Positions 20,208-30,939 of a DNA stretch of 33,263 bases are shown here, piece by piece; the first letter of the stretch is position 1, and every line of letters starts with the position of its first letter. The translations under genes and the position numbers were made by a program. Source of the DNA: Collybiopsis luxurians FD-317 M1. Taxonomy: Eukaryota > Basidiomycota > Agaricomycetes > Agaricales > Omphalotaceae. The stretch is from NCBI GenBank assembly GCA_000827265.1, contig KN834830.1:206171-239433 (forward strand). Direction: 5' to 3'. Below the pieces are notes generated by a model. That model was given only the letters and a program-made list of their open reading frames with translations, searched no databases and was not told the DNA's origin.

Positions 20208-20417
20208 ATGTTTGTGCAGATGAGCGATGCACACTCTGATATCAATATGCAACATAGTCACGCCTCGCCTGCCTTCCGCAGCCCTTGGAACTCTGCATTT
20301 GTTAAATTTGTGGTGTCACAGCTTAGAAGAACACGAGATGATGATTTCACCCAAGCCATCTCCCGCTTGAGGCAGAATTTGAAGAACTTCGAACCTGTTG
20401 AGGTGCGACTCAGTTAG
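20208..20417 (+). CDS. Short 69-residue ORF, unknown, possibly a gene remnant
   Basis: Begins at an ATG and encodes MFVQMSDAHSDINMQHSH, then SPWNSAFVKFVVSQLRR and an amphipathic segment QAISRLRQNLKNF. The composition is that of a folded soluble protein, and not of random frame. It lies 58 bases after the previous fragment in a different frame, so the two may be pieces of one broken or spliced gene. No family assigned. Confidence 0.35.
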   Translation: MFVQMSDAHSDINMQHSHASPAFRSPWNSAFVKFVVSQLRRTRDDDFTQAISRLRQNLKNFEPVEVRLS

Positions 20418-21183
20418 ACTCAGCTAGACTCGAAACGAGTTCCTGTAGAGATTCCCAACATGGAGGTTTCTGAGCGCCTTCTCCCAACAGGCCTGGTCTG
20501 TGTAACTGGAAATATTAACGTGCGAAATTAAAGTCCTGGGCAGTACGCCCAAAATGAAAACTCGACGGCAGAGTACCGATTTGTAGATCATCTACGCCAC
20601 CTGAGATATAAAACCTTGGAGGGAGGATAAGAAAACGGAATTAACGCATTAGAAGTGTCTGGAAACCGAGAAATAAAATCAAAACTTGAAAACCACCGGC
20701 ATCAGCGAGGAAGCTGGTAACTGTTGGCTCAGAACTCTGGAAAGCAGATATTAAGTTGATGCTGTACTCCCGTCCAACAAGTTTGGAATGGACAACTAAC
20801 CAAGGGGCCGGGGCTTGTCTGCAAGAATAGAAACACTGTGTGGTTAATTGCACAGTGTAGCATTAAGCAAAGTTTCCCGGAGTAAGTAGTTGACCTTGTT
20901 TACTTTTCGCTCAGTTGAGTGACCTTGCGAATACCGACGGTTATAGGGAGCATTAGACTGCGAAGACAGAAGGTTTCACAAGAAAAGGTCTCCCTGCATA
21001 GGTCCACTGAGCGGAAAAATAGCGGATGTTCCGCTTCTGTTGGATGGTTCAGGTAGGCTGACGCGATTGATGATGTCCTGGGTCCTCGTTCCCGCTCCTT
21101 TCGAAATGCTCGAGTGTGAGCAAGTCAGTCGCTGTCACTGTCAGATGGTGGCATTTCTTCTTGATGTTGTCTGAAGCTTCCAG
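20418..21183. other. No supported gene
   Basis: Short frames on both strands only; nothing recognisable. Sequence near 20880-21060 is neither repetitive nor clearly coding. Confidence 0.3.
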
Positions 21184-21743
21184 CTTGGACAATTCGTTGG
21201 TACCAACGCCGATAAAGCTTGCGAAGACTCAGACGGCAAGCAGCGCGCTTGTATGAGTGCCTGCAAGACTTCGGGAATATTCAATACCGTCGTAGACGAG
21301 TCCGATCTTGACGTAAGTCATTCTCCTGTATTCTTCATCATCAGGGTTGTTAGTCCTGGATTCTGACGACAACGGACCACGATACCTTCAACCTTCAAGC
21401 TACACTTTCATACAGAAGATCGTTCTCGTACGCGAGGCCTTGCGGCGTAAGTCATTCTACTTTATTCCTTTCTATGAGCTGTTGTTCGTTGTATGTTCTG
21501 ACGGCGACAACAGATGCGCGTGATTGTTCAGACCGCACCTGCCAGGATGTGTCCCGTACCTCTAGTTTCTGTACAGATCGTTCTGTGCTATTCGGTCTGC
21601 ATGACTGGAAGATTGATCATACTGGTGTCATACGACTCAGCGCCGTAGCTGGCGGCCAGGTGAACCAAAGGGATCTGCCCAACTCTACCTCGTCGTCTGG
21701 TCCACCCTCTACTTGTTTCCCTGACTTTCTTGGCTTGAGTTAA
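21184..21743 (+). CDS. Possible multi-exon cysteine-containing gene with duplicated intron (tentative)
   Basis: An open stretch ending at 21312 reads TNADKACEDSDGKQRACM with ACKTSG after it, and meets a clean donor GTAAGTCATTCT. A second donor with the same start occurs at 21447, and its 67-base intron ends GACAACAG at 21513. The following open stretch (DARDCSDRTCQDVSRTSS, then FCTDRS) runs to 21743. The first intron's matching end reads GACAACGG in place of CAG, so its acceptor is lost or lies elsewhere. Exon and intron thus appear to have been duplicated together. No domain is recognised. It may be functional, a pseudogene or a fragment; the model is incomplete at both ends. Confidence 0.3.
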
Positions 21744-22839
21744 ATTATCCAGCTCATCACAATCCTAAACCCGATTTCAGCGTCCTGTTCGCAGATCATC
21801 GCCAAGATGGCAGAACTCTATCCGCTCGTCCTTCTGGGACAACTTCTGGAACAGGATCCTTCGGTGCTGTTTTCCAAACCATCTCTTGAAGTCTCTCGAA
21901 CTCCCAACTGGAAGTGCACATAGTACGTCCAACGTTCAGTAATCTAAGTTTCGTATTGAGCCCAATGTCATCGTAGCGCATAACACTCACGTTCTTCGTT
22001 ATACTTCCCGCCGATAGCTGCTCAAACCAAGGCTCTTGTCTCCAGGAAGCCGCGGCGCCGTTTATAGTGGGACTGCGACCAGCGAATCGTGCTGTAGAAT
22101 TAGGCTCGGACCACAAGAGGGCCATCGGGAGACGCAGTCGAGTCTGAAAAGCGCTCTATGGAAAGAAAAAGAAGTTCAAAGACCTCACAAGGAAAGGAAA
22201 AAGATCAGCAGGGGTAGCTTGTCCTTTTCTGAGACCAGCTTGTGTATATATGTGGAATAAAATTTTCATTTGTCCTCGTTGTCGCGTGGACTCCTGTTGT
22301 CGCGCACGTTACGCTGGGAAGTAACTTGAAATTTAACAGCAGTTTACAAAATTAGAGACTGTTGATCGATCGAGCCCATTCTTTTTGTTAACTGCTATGT
22401 CCTGTTTTTTTTTTTTTTACTTCTAAAATACCATAGTTGATCCTTCCAAAGACCATCAAGTGTAAAAGATTCTTCAAAAGACAATCGCGAGCTGTCCTCT
22501 CGAAGAGATCAGTTTTTTAGGCACTGGTGAAAGTAGTAATTTAGTCTCTTTTTTTCCAACTGTTCTCATCAAAACTGCTGTTCCAGCCGCGGCTATCGCG
22601 GTATTAGCCAAAACACAGCAATAGGAACTGAAGGTTGGGGACTCAGGCGAAGCTCAACAAGTCGTGGTTGAACGACGCCGCTGGGTGGGTATGTTCAAGT
22701 CATATGCTTGAGTCGCTTCCCCTACAATACTAAGTCTATGCCTCTAGCTACTTCACGTACGCCACTGTAAACAAATTTGAGGCTGTTGCAGAAACCACAC
22801 CCGCCACCCTCATACTTGGAAATAATTTTATATTCCTTA
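21744..22839. other. Region without a resolved gene
   Basis: A plus-strand open stretch around 21780-21928 reads IIAKMAELYPLVLLGQLLEQ before a TAG and could be a last exon of the preceding tentative gene. A minus-strand frame of 109 codons overlaps it (21796-22125). Neither has known motifs. A run of about 13 T lies near 22408. Confidence 0.25.
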
Positions 22840-22847
22840 GGCGTACA

Positions 22848-23172
22848 TAGGGATGTGCAGGGTCGGGTCGGGTCGAGTCAAGTTTGGGTCAGGAAATATT
22901 TGATCCTGACCCAAGATCTGGGGTCCGGTCAGCCTGAGTTGGGTCAGAGTCAGGGTCAAAGCTGGGGTCACCCCAGATATGGAGCATCAAAGCGGTTTCA
23001 ACTCTGATAAAAACACCTCATTCTGACTGCAGGAAACAGTATTGACCTTCTGGATTAGATTAGAAGCCCTACAGCAATATTTCCTGTTGACCTTGGGTCA
23101 AGGGTTAGCAGAAATCTTGACCCAGCAGTAGGGTCGGGTCATAGGTCAGCGACCTGACCATGTACATCCCTA
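22848..23172. mobile_element. hAT-type MITE of 325 bp with 8-bp target duplication
   Basis: The ends are TAGGGATGTGCA and its near reverse complement TGTACATCCCTA. Subterminal GGGTCGGGTCGGGTC and GGGTCAGG motifs face their complements GACCTGACC and TTGACCC at the other end. The flanks GGCGTACA (22840-22847) and GGCATACA (23173-23180) are an 8-base target duplication with one mismatch, as expected for the hAT superfamily. No transposase is encoded, so it would have been moved by a relative elsewhere. Confidence 0.85.
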
Positions 23173-23180
23173 GGCATACA

Positions 23181-26100
23181 GTTGTTGTATTACCTCCCAG
23201 CAATGTTTCTAACACTTTCAACCTACCAAAGACCACCGACACCCACCATTCTTCCTCTCACACCGGCTATTCTCGCCTTACCTGCAAGTGAGTTGTACCT
23301 TAACACCGTGTCATCGATATATTATATACATAGGATTCATAGTTGCATCATCAAATCCTCGTTCTCGCAGTTCTCTTATTGCATCACCTTAATACTAGGA
23401 TCCCCTATCGTCGTAACTCGGCATTCGTAGACAGTATCGATGTTGAACAATGTAATCCCAGGAGTAGTCAATCTAACCCATATGAGAAGCTCTTCTGCAC
23501 CCGTGTCAATGCCTCCATGTCCTCGCAGGTTACTGTCAGGCTGCTGGCATTGTAACAGGGCCCCCCTCCTCCAATCATCCTTGTCAGTAATCTGCAGCGC
23601 CCTATTTGGTCAATGTCAGAATGGTGTTGCACACGATGTTTACAACATGATATTCACCTATGTTCTAAAATTTGCTCGATGACGATAAGATCGGTAGATG
23701 TGCACACCTCCACGGCCTTCAGATGGGGCAACGTCTTGCCCCTCGCACATGGTTTCAATAAGACAATTTTGAATGCAAGGGTACAGGAATATCAGGCGGC
23801 TTCTCATAATTTCACGCTCAGTACAGCTGTCTACCAAGTTCCGGCGAAACCAACCTTGCTTCCAATGTCTATCTGCCCTATAACATCATGTCAACCAGTA
23901 TCTGCCATCTATTGCGATGTAAACATACAGTATACTGCGTTTGTGGGGACCTGAAAAAACCCCTTCCGCAAGCTTATTAAGTAAGCTGACGTAATCTATT
24001 ATGTTCTCGAGTCCGCTGGTTCCCTGTAAGTTTCCTGCAGCCTTCGACAAAACATCGCTGGCGCTCGGACAAAGGTCAAGGGTAATAAGGATTCAGATGG
24101 CCCCGCTGCAGCTACTGCGGCGAATGCTATCAGTATCTTGCCTCCGTTCCATCGGATGAATTGGTTTCGGTGCCGAGTCTTTCGATGCCTCACCGTTCTT
24201 ACCTACTGTGTTGGATGGACACAGAGGGCATGTGCTGCCGAAGAAGAACGCTGGGGCCAACGCGACGGAGGGAGAGAAACAAGACGAATCGTGACCTAAC
24301 TCCCAACCTGTATCGCAATGTCAAACTTGATGGAAACGAATCGGACGTTACACGTACCAGATGAGATCTCCCTATACGGCGGGACGAGATAGTTCGAGGA
24401 TGGTTCAGGGTATCTGGCTCCTGGAGAGGGTGAGATGTGGATACTTGGAATAGGTATCCTGTCAGGGTGCGTATAAGGGTGAGAGTCCCAACTCCCAAAG
24501 AGAATGAGCGGGTCAAGGTCAAGGAACGGGAGAGGATGGGGAGGAAGGGGAACACCCAAAACAGAATTGGAGCATCTGAAATCTCTTTCGCATGAAGAGC
24601 GGGACGCATGGTTTTCGAGGATTTTGAGGGTGAGGATTGCGCTGTTGGGAAGATAGGACCGGAGGGGGGGGGTTGGGGATTTGGAACGCAATGACAGGAA
24701 CACAGATGAAGACGAAGACTCAGAGCTTGAGTCGATCCTCCTCTCAGATTACGTCCGATTCGGAAGTCCGAATCATCCGCGTCCAATTCTGATTCAGAGA
24801 GGAGAAGGGAAAAGACGTGAAACGCAGGTGAAACTCTGATTTTGATCTCCATCTAGACAACGACCAAGCGCATCTATGCTAACAGTGCAGGAGTCCATTC
24901 TTTGGCATGCTAGGGGGTATGTTAACCCTTCAATTTATTCGGTTCTGCGTGCCCGTGCCCGTATCCGGATTCGTGTCCGTTACATTTGCTCACCCGCCGT
25001 ATGCGTACGCTCATGCGATGACCGCCAGGGAGAAGGGGGCGCAGACGGAAGAGGCGGAGGCAGAGCTGGGAGCGGAGGCAGATGCGGATGAGCATTGGCA
25101 TAATAAACGACCTCAACCTCTTACCTTCATCCCACCACTGCTGCTACTAGTCAAGCGTGAGACCTTCATTGTGAAGGAACACGCACCTGCTTCATGACTG
25201 GCACCTGCACCCGTGTCCGTACCCTCGCACTTATGCATACCCTGTATCCTCACCAGGACCAGGACCCGCTCCCGTACCCATACCAGGTTGACCGGAGATT
25301 GGAATCCATGGATACACTTGCATGGGTTGAACCCGTCAGAACGAGTCTTGGTAGTTGCCTCTGGTGAACCGCTGGCGGCAACTGTGCTTGAGAGGGGTTG
25401 GGTGTGGTTCAAGTGACCAGGTTGCTGAAGCAGTAGTTGAGTTGGATCGTCGCTATTTTCGGATTTTTGCGCTGTCGTATACTTCAACCTCTATTCGATT
25501 TTCGATTTGTGCGATCTCGTGCTTGCTGAGCCTCTTTCTTGTCATATAGCTCCACTTCGGTATACAAAGCTGTCTATGTCGAAGGGACGCGGAGGAAATG
25601 AAAGGCAGTGATGAACAAGCTGGCGGCGAATATAGCGAATCAGGTGAGTGGGGCAAGGATCTTGACGTTCATAAATCATTCCTTTGTTCGCACGTCTTGT
25701 TTCTTGCTTGTTCACCTTCTCGCCCTCGTTTAGGTGCAAAGTGACCAGGCTTGTCACGCTCGATAATATAGACGTACGGAATACTGCGAAACTAAATCAG
25801 AATTGAACCTCTTAGAAGACAGTTGCATTGAATGTTCCATCGGAGGAACAACAAAGTGTTCCATGTATGATGGGTGAACCGCGGGCAGAATGATGCACTT
25901 AATTCAGTAAGTAATCTTAGTGGAGGATGTATTGGTTCTTCCCTGTGACTTTTCATTCTCCGAAAGGGAAGAAAAGAAGGTGGTTTATGAACTATGGGTG
26001 AACCGCAAACAGATGGACGCTTGAATAAAATGAACCACGCTAACAGATTTCTTAGGTAATGTGCCTGTGAACGATTTTGCCACTTCAAATTGTCTTCGGA

Positions 26101-26508
26101 TTGTTCTGGTTATATGGGGGCGGTTTCTAATACGGCTCATAAACGTGCACAGTACAAAAAACTTGGCATAAACCATCGGCAATAGTATGTCTGGAGGCGC
26201 TTACTCGATTATGGAGACCCTGCGGGCCCTGTCTACAGATTGGCCGAATCCGCTCAACCGCTAACCCACTGAGGTTCGATTATAACTGACCATTGATGAT
26301 AGACCGTATGATGGTGAGTTTCACAGGAAAAAAAACTACTGAACCGTAAACAGAAGGATGCACGAAAGTATACAAATTTCATCAACAGGATTCATGCCTT
26401 GGGGGTCTATGAACAGTTTAACCACTTCAAATTGTCTGGCTATACATATAGCAGCCGTTTCCTCTGAAACTTGATCACAAAAACTTTGCGCAGACCGTCG
26501 ACTAGAAC
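23181..26508. other. Low-complexity and repeat-bearing region without a supported gene
   Basis: Open frames on both strands lack family motifs. Bases 24400-24700 are G-rich, and 24930-25290 carry repeated CCCGTRTCCG-like motifs, so the long frames there are probably low-complexity artefacts. Two related units at about 25985-26110 and 26331-26450, with a partial third near 25865-25900, share TGAACCGYAAACAGA and CCACTTCAAATTGTCT. The nearest of these lies within 200 bases of the plus-strand zinc-finger gene, so it may include promoter sequence. Confidence 0.35.
25985..26450. repeat. Diverged direct repeat upstream of the plus-strand zinc-finger gene
   Basis: The unit at 25985-26110 and the unit at 26331-26450 share TGAACCGYAAACAGA at one end and CCACTTCAAATTGTCT about 85 bases later. 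A further GGGTGAACCGCGGGCAG occurs at about 25873. On the minus strand both units read RQFEV(V/A)K and a related hydrophobic segment, so they may be remnants of duplicated coding exons, but stops and divergence prevent a model. Confidence 0.5.
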
Positions 26509-28055
26509 ATGTTCGGAAACACCTACTTGCCTTCCGGCTATGGGCGCTCTGCCTACTTTGCGACCCCATCGTGAGTCCATACTATTTTCAGAGTTCGATG
26601 ATAACTTGTCATTTACTGTTCATCACAGGTATATGCCCCCTACTCAATACCAGATGTACCCCAACCCCTCCTCTGCGAATCCGACGTCGCACATTACAGA
26701 CCATGCTGAGAAAGGGCCGCAAACCGTTCAACAGTAAGTTTATGTCATTTTGGAAGCTTGAGTGTAGCCTCAGCGCCAGTACTAGGTACATTACAGGTCA
26801 CAGCTTCAACAGTAGTGGATACGCGATTTATGGACAGCAAGATACTCACAACGAAATTTTGTGAGCTCGATAGCTTCAATAACGTTACTGAGAGCCGATG
26901 AGCATCTGTTGCAGGTTTCCAAGCATCAGTCAAGTACCGCCAACTTATGAAGCGTCTACGACTGCATTTCAGTAAGCACCATCTGGCGTTCTTTCGAGGT
27001 CAGACTGTAACTTACCACTAGTAGCTGTCCCGCAAGTAACAACTCTAGCGATATAGGATACGTGAATCATGGTCAGCGATATACTCGTAATGAGTAAGTT
27101 TGCTAGTTTCAACAGTATTGTTGAGCGCTGAACGCGTTGCAGGCTTCTAGGCAGCCCGCAAGTGTATAATGCATATACATCCACCTTTCGGTAAGCGCCA
27201 TCTGGTGTTTTTCGTCGAAGTTTGACGGTAACTTACCAGTAATGGGTACATCGCAAGTCATGACTTTGGCAAGAGCGAATATAGGTTGAATCAACAATAT
27301 ACTCACAGCGAAACCCAGTGAGTTTGATAATTAGTTTCGGTAGAATTGCTGAGAACTGATTCCAACGTCTCTTGTAGGTTTCCAAGCATCGCTCTAGTGC
27401 CGCAAGCTTATAGTCCATCCACGACCACATTTCGGTAAGCATTATCTGGCGCTCTTCCGAGGTTTGATTCTAGCTTACCAATAATGGGTACACCGCAAGT
27501 GACGACTTCAGCAATAGCAGATACGGGAATCGTGGTCAGCAATATAGTTTCCCTGAGTAAGCTTGCTAGTTTCGATAGAATTGCTGAGAGCTGATGAACG
27601 TCTGTTGCAGGTTTCTAGATATCGGTCAAGTGTCGCAACCTCATAATGCATCTTCGATCACACTTCCGTAAGCATCATCTGACGTTACGACAGATTTAAA
27701 GCATGTTTAACGCACCAATCATAGGAATATCAATCCTCAGGCGGCGGTCGTTAAGGTCACTTCGAAGTTTTGCTTTGTCGAGGGCGACAATGGGACATGC
27801 AACAAAGAGTTGTTCCTAGAAACCTCCACGCAGCATCTTGAGCAACACAAACTTCGAGCTAATGCTAAGGGTAAATTTAAATGCCCTTGGACGGGGTGTA
27901 CGAAAACCTTGGTTAGACGCCAGAAATTGCTCTTGCACCTACACTCCCATCTTCATGACAGTGTACGAGGGAAATTTGTCTGCAAGAAATGTAGCAAGAA
28001 GTATTGTAGGATGTACGACCTTCAACGACACCAGAAGGCTAAGCATCTTAATTAA
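26509..28055 (+). CDS. C2H2 zinc-finger protein with tandemly duplicated exon pairs
   Basis: Ten exons splice in one frame to 313 codons plus TAA: 26509-26570, 26629-26733, 26786-26860, 26915-26971, 27022-27093, 27143-27190, 27240-27317, 27378-27434, 27611-27667 and 27725-28055. Every intron is in phase 2. From 26786 the gene is an array of alternating A exons (75, 72, 78 bases) and B exons (57, 48, 57, 57 bases). A exons encode variants of YITGHSFNSSGY and GQQDTHNE; B exons encode FPSISQVPPTYE-like peptides. A fourth A copy (27482-27556, 75 bases) has lost its AG acceptor and is left out. The last exon encodes an atypical first finger (CFVEGDNGTC then HLEQHKL), CPWTGC with HLHSHLH, and CKKCSKKYC with HQKAKH. 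Probably a nuclear DNA-binding protein with a disordered N-terminal region (inferred). The alternative 27022/27025 start of exon 5 is equally in frame. Confidence 0.82.
26786..27667 (+). repeat. Tandem array of exon-intron modules, four units of 218-242 bp
   Basis: Each unit holds an A exon, an intron, a B exon and an intron. Unit starts are 26786, 27022, 27240 and 27482. Intron sequences are repeated too (GTAAGCRYYATCTGGYG after B exons; a GTAAGTTTGC/GTGAGTTTGA type after A exons; GTTGCAGGTTTC before B exons), showing that whole genomic modules were duplicated. Confidence 0.9.
27482..27556 (+). pseudogene. Fourth A exon of the zinc-finger gene with lost splice acceptor
   Basis: Exactly 75 bases, with a good donor (GTAAGC) and a preserved reading frame (NGYTASDDFSNSRYGNRG). 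Where the neighbouring A exon has TTACCAG before the coding part, this copy has TTACCAA. The nearest alternative acceptor, TTCTAG at 27468-27473, would shift the frame. Because all exons are phase 2-2, skipping this one keeps the frame. Confidence 0.7.
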
Positions 28056-29067
28056 ATGAACGAGGGAGGGTGATCGGTATTTAAAGATGTAATTCTGTAA
28101 AATAATCTCTATGATCATGTATTTATAAATATTCAGAACGACGGATGGTATCAGTTGTGTTGCAGCACAGATATAAGTTAAGCGCGTTCAAGAAGAGAGT
28201 TTCTGGCCGAATAAGTCAGAAAAATCAAAAATTTGGTATTGAAAGCTGGTAGTGATTACAGTCATCGTAAAGTGATCAGAGCGGGCGAGAAAGGGTAGCA
28301 TAAGAAGACGAGCAGATCATTGAGGAGCAAGTGCTTCTGGACATTTACTGGGATGGAAAACCAGAGCAGATGTCCAAAATAGCCGAAGCCATTCATGCAG
28401 GGGGTGGAGATGCCAAAAAAGCCAATTCAGGTTTACCTGCCCTTTGATGTTGAAAGAATTGACTCCAGCTCTGCTTTATACATTCTTTGTTAAAGTTGGG
28501 ACCGAGTGCCGAAGTTGTTGAATGGTGTCGGAGACAGAATGATAATCTCGTTGCTAGGAATAACCTGGGACGGTGTCAAGCCCCTTATTCAACGCTTGGC
28601 CCGTACCAGGTAAGTATTTGGACATTGGACTTACAATACTCATACGATAAGATCTCAAAATGATCCCATGGAGTAAGAGCATAAATTATCAAAGGTTAAG
28701 TGGATAGATGAAATATATTTAATAGATCTGGTACGAAGCAATAGGGTCTATAAAATGTAAAGTAGAATTATTATACAGACCTGGTACGAAGCAAGGCACT
28801 ATGAGCCCAAAGGCGGGTGAATTACATCCGTTACCTGAGGCCTGGGTCTGCTCCAGTAGTACGAGGCCAAAAAATGGAATTGAGAAATGTTGCGCTTCTG
28901 AATTCTCAACCACCAACCTGTACCTACTTCTTTCTTTGTAATACCTTTACATTGTTCTCATATATCGTCGCCGCTCGCACTCAAGCCTCCATTGCCTCTA
29001 TATGGGAAAGCAGATACATAGTCGACAATCTAGCTATTATTTGGAAAAGGGCAGGAAGCGGGAGTCG
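28056..29067. other. No supported gene
   Basis: 3' flank of the zinc-finger gene and unassigned DNA. CTGGTACGAAGCA is repeated directly near 28729 and 28784, about 55 bases apart. No conserved frame. Confidence 0.3.
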
Positions 29068-29190
29068 GCGGGATGGCGGGACAGTGAGCGGGATGGCGGG
29101 ATAGTGAATGGGATGGCGGGACAGTGAGCGGAATGGCGAGACAGCATACGGGAGTAGTGACAGTGAGCGGGAAGCGGTGACAGCTGATGG
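29068..29190. repeat. Minisatellite, 20-bp unit, about six copies
   Basis: Consensus CGGGATGGCGGGACAGTGAG. The first three copies are nearly perfect (one has TAGTGAA); later ones decay (CGGAATGGCGAGACAGCATA and shorter variants). Confidence 0.85.
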
Positions 29191-29432
29191 GAATCAGCAT
29201 CAACCGGTGCTGACGGCAGAAGAACCATGAGCTGTCTTCATAAGCTGCAGCCGAAGATGCCGGGGATCTTAAGGGAGTATCGCTCTGAAGTCCGAGCTTC
29301 AGTAAAAACTGTAGATTGTTTACTGAGGAATTAACGTATTTAGAGAATGCTGCAAAATAACCCAAATCGCTACGAATACATAGCATCAGGCGTCTGATCA
29401 ATCCTATGTATTGATCCGATTATTTGGGACTA

Positions 29433-29942
29433 CAGTGCTTTGCATAATCCTGCGGCCCTTCGGAATCCGCGCCGCTGTTAATTTGTGTTTATGTGTTTAG
29501 CGCGCCTATTGGGTGTTTGTGTAATGAGCGTGCAAACCATGTATGCTGTATGCCATATTTACAGCCCTATGAACACTAGCTAATCAGAATATGTTCCACT
29601 GGTGAGTAAATCAGTGTATGGGAGGCTGGAGTGACGAGCAAGTAATAGTCTAGCAATGGTGTGCCTTATGACACAGCTAATGGCACATTGATCCGGTGAC
29701 TGGGGTACTCGGTGTATCCCGCCATTCAGGGTAAAAAGCAATAAAATTTAGTATGCTGTGGTACTGGCTGCAACCTACAAGGATACAAGGGCTGACTCCC
29801 AGAATTCTTGGCAGTTACTGAGGGAGGCATTGAGGAAGGCATTGAGGAAATGGTGCCGGCAGCTGTTGCCGGGCATCATTACACAAATACAAATAAATAG
29901 CGGCGCGTATTCCGAAGGGCCGCAGAATTATGCAAAGCACTG
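29433..29942. mobile_element. MITE of about 510 bp with TA target duplication (copy 2, inverted)
   Basis: Same family as 2950-3447: ends CAGTGCTTTGCATAATCCTG and, at the other side, CAGAATTATGCAAAGCACTG, with TA at 29431-29432 and 29943-29944. The interior aligns with the first copy in reverse orientation. No coding capacity. The two copies therefore face each other across 26 kb, as the big inverted-repeat arms do. Confidence 0.88.
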
Positions 29943-29944
29943 TA

Positions 29945-30406
29945 TCAGGTGCGTGGTTTCATTGCAGTGGTGTAAATGTTCCGTTTACGCGTTGCATACA
30001 AGTACCTCCACGTGATTTCCACATTACGCATATATTTACGTCTGGAGCTTATTCGCTACTTCTTCTTTTTCTTTTATCATCCCCTGTATCCTACGATCTC
30101 TCGCTTCCCGAATACAATGTGTTTCTAGCAAGTGTTCTTAGTGAGTGTTCACACTGCTTTACGGTGTGTTTCCAAGTGGCTTTATGGTTCGAATGTCATG
30201 AATCTCACTCTTATCTATAAAAAAAATATAGACCACTGAACCACTGAAAGATCAACAAGTTATGGCAGCAAAGTTTGTTTCTTCAAGTGGTTCAATCCGC
30301 GGTTAAGTTTAAAGTTACAGCGGTTCCACCTTTACGAAATACTCTAGCCATGCGGTTTATATATGGTGCCTGAACCGTGACTAACAATTTCTTGACAATT
30401 TTACAT
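29945..30406. other. Unique stretch between MITE copy 2 and the right arm
   Basis: 462 bases without a counterpart at the left arm, where MITE copy 1 directly abuts the arm. It contains a small inverted repeat (CCACTGAACCACTGAA near 30230 and TTCAAGTGGTTCAATC near 30294). No gene. Confidence 0.5.
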
Positions 30407-30409
30407 TAG

Positions 30410-30939
30410 CGTAGCGAGGGCGTGAGGCGCTCTCATTCCCACGCTTTTGAAATCCATTGGGCTGCCGGTCAAACGCGCGAGCTCTGACTCACCTTAAGGC
30501 TCCAGGTAGGCTCAGCAGTAATGCTTTTTCGCGTTATTTATCATTTCTTCCAATTTTAAATGTAGGATGCACTGAAAGTCCCGCAAAATTGTCCACCCCA
30601 GACAATCAAGCCCCCATTCGTGCGCGACGATTATCCTTCAGTAGAGGATGGTCAAGTAGTTGCGGGGGTTGATGGGATGGCAGTAGAACCATCTTTTCGA
30701 AATATTTGCACTGTCCAGGCCTTCCTCAGAATGATTTTTTTGCACAGAAGACATTGACTGAGAAAAATATTCACTGTTTTCTGTTATCATCTTATCAACC
30801 AAGCACTTAGCGCAGGGCTAGCGGCAAAGACTGGCAGCCTGTTGGAGTTTCAAAAGTGTGTCCCACATTCTCACTACCAGTCTTTCTTCACGAACGACCT
30901 ATTCTTCGTGAACGACAAGACAGGCTAGCCAGGCAAATT
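30410..30939. other. Inner part of right arm, no gene seen
   Basis: Counterpart of 2453-2947. It includes an insertion of about 35 bases near 30690-30725 that the left arm lacks. This would hold the 3' flank of the minus-strand 214-residue gene. Confidence 0.5.

Noticed and set aside
22690..22720. Small-subunit rRNA 5' end (GTCATATGCTTG)
   Set aside because: Only about 12 bases match the rRNA start, and no further rRNA sequence follows.
23440..23640. Hydrophobin pseudogene
   Set aside because: A few scattered cysteines in shifting frames; the eight-cysteine pattern with the CC pairs is absent.
24199..24852. 217-codon minus-strand gene
   Set aside because: Low-complexity Ser/Leu/Arg/Pro-rich translation from G-rich DNA, with an overlapping open frame on the same strand and no motif.
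30180..30215. tRNA-like B box (GGTTCGAAT)
   Set aside because: No matching A box or cloverleaf around it.
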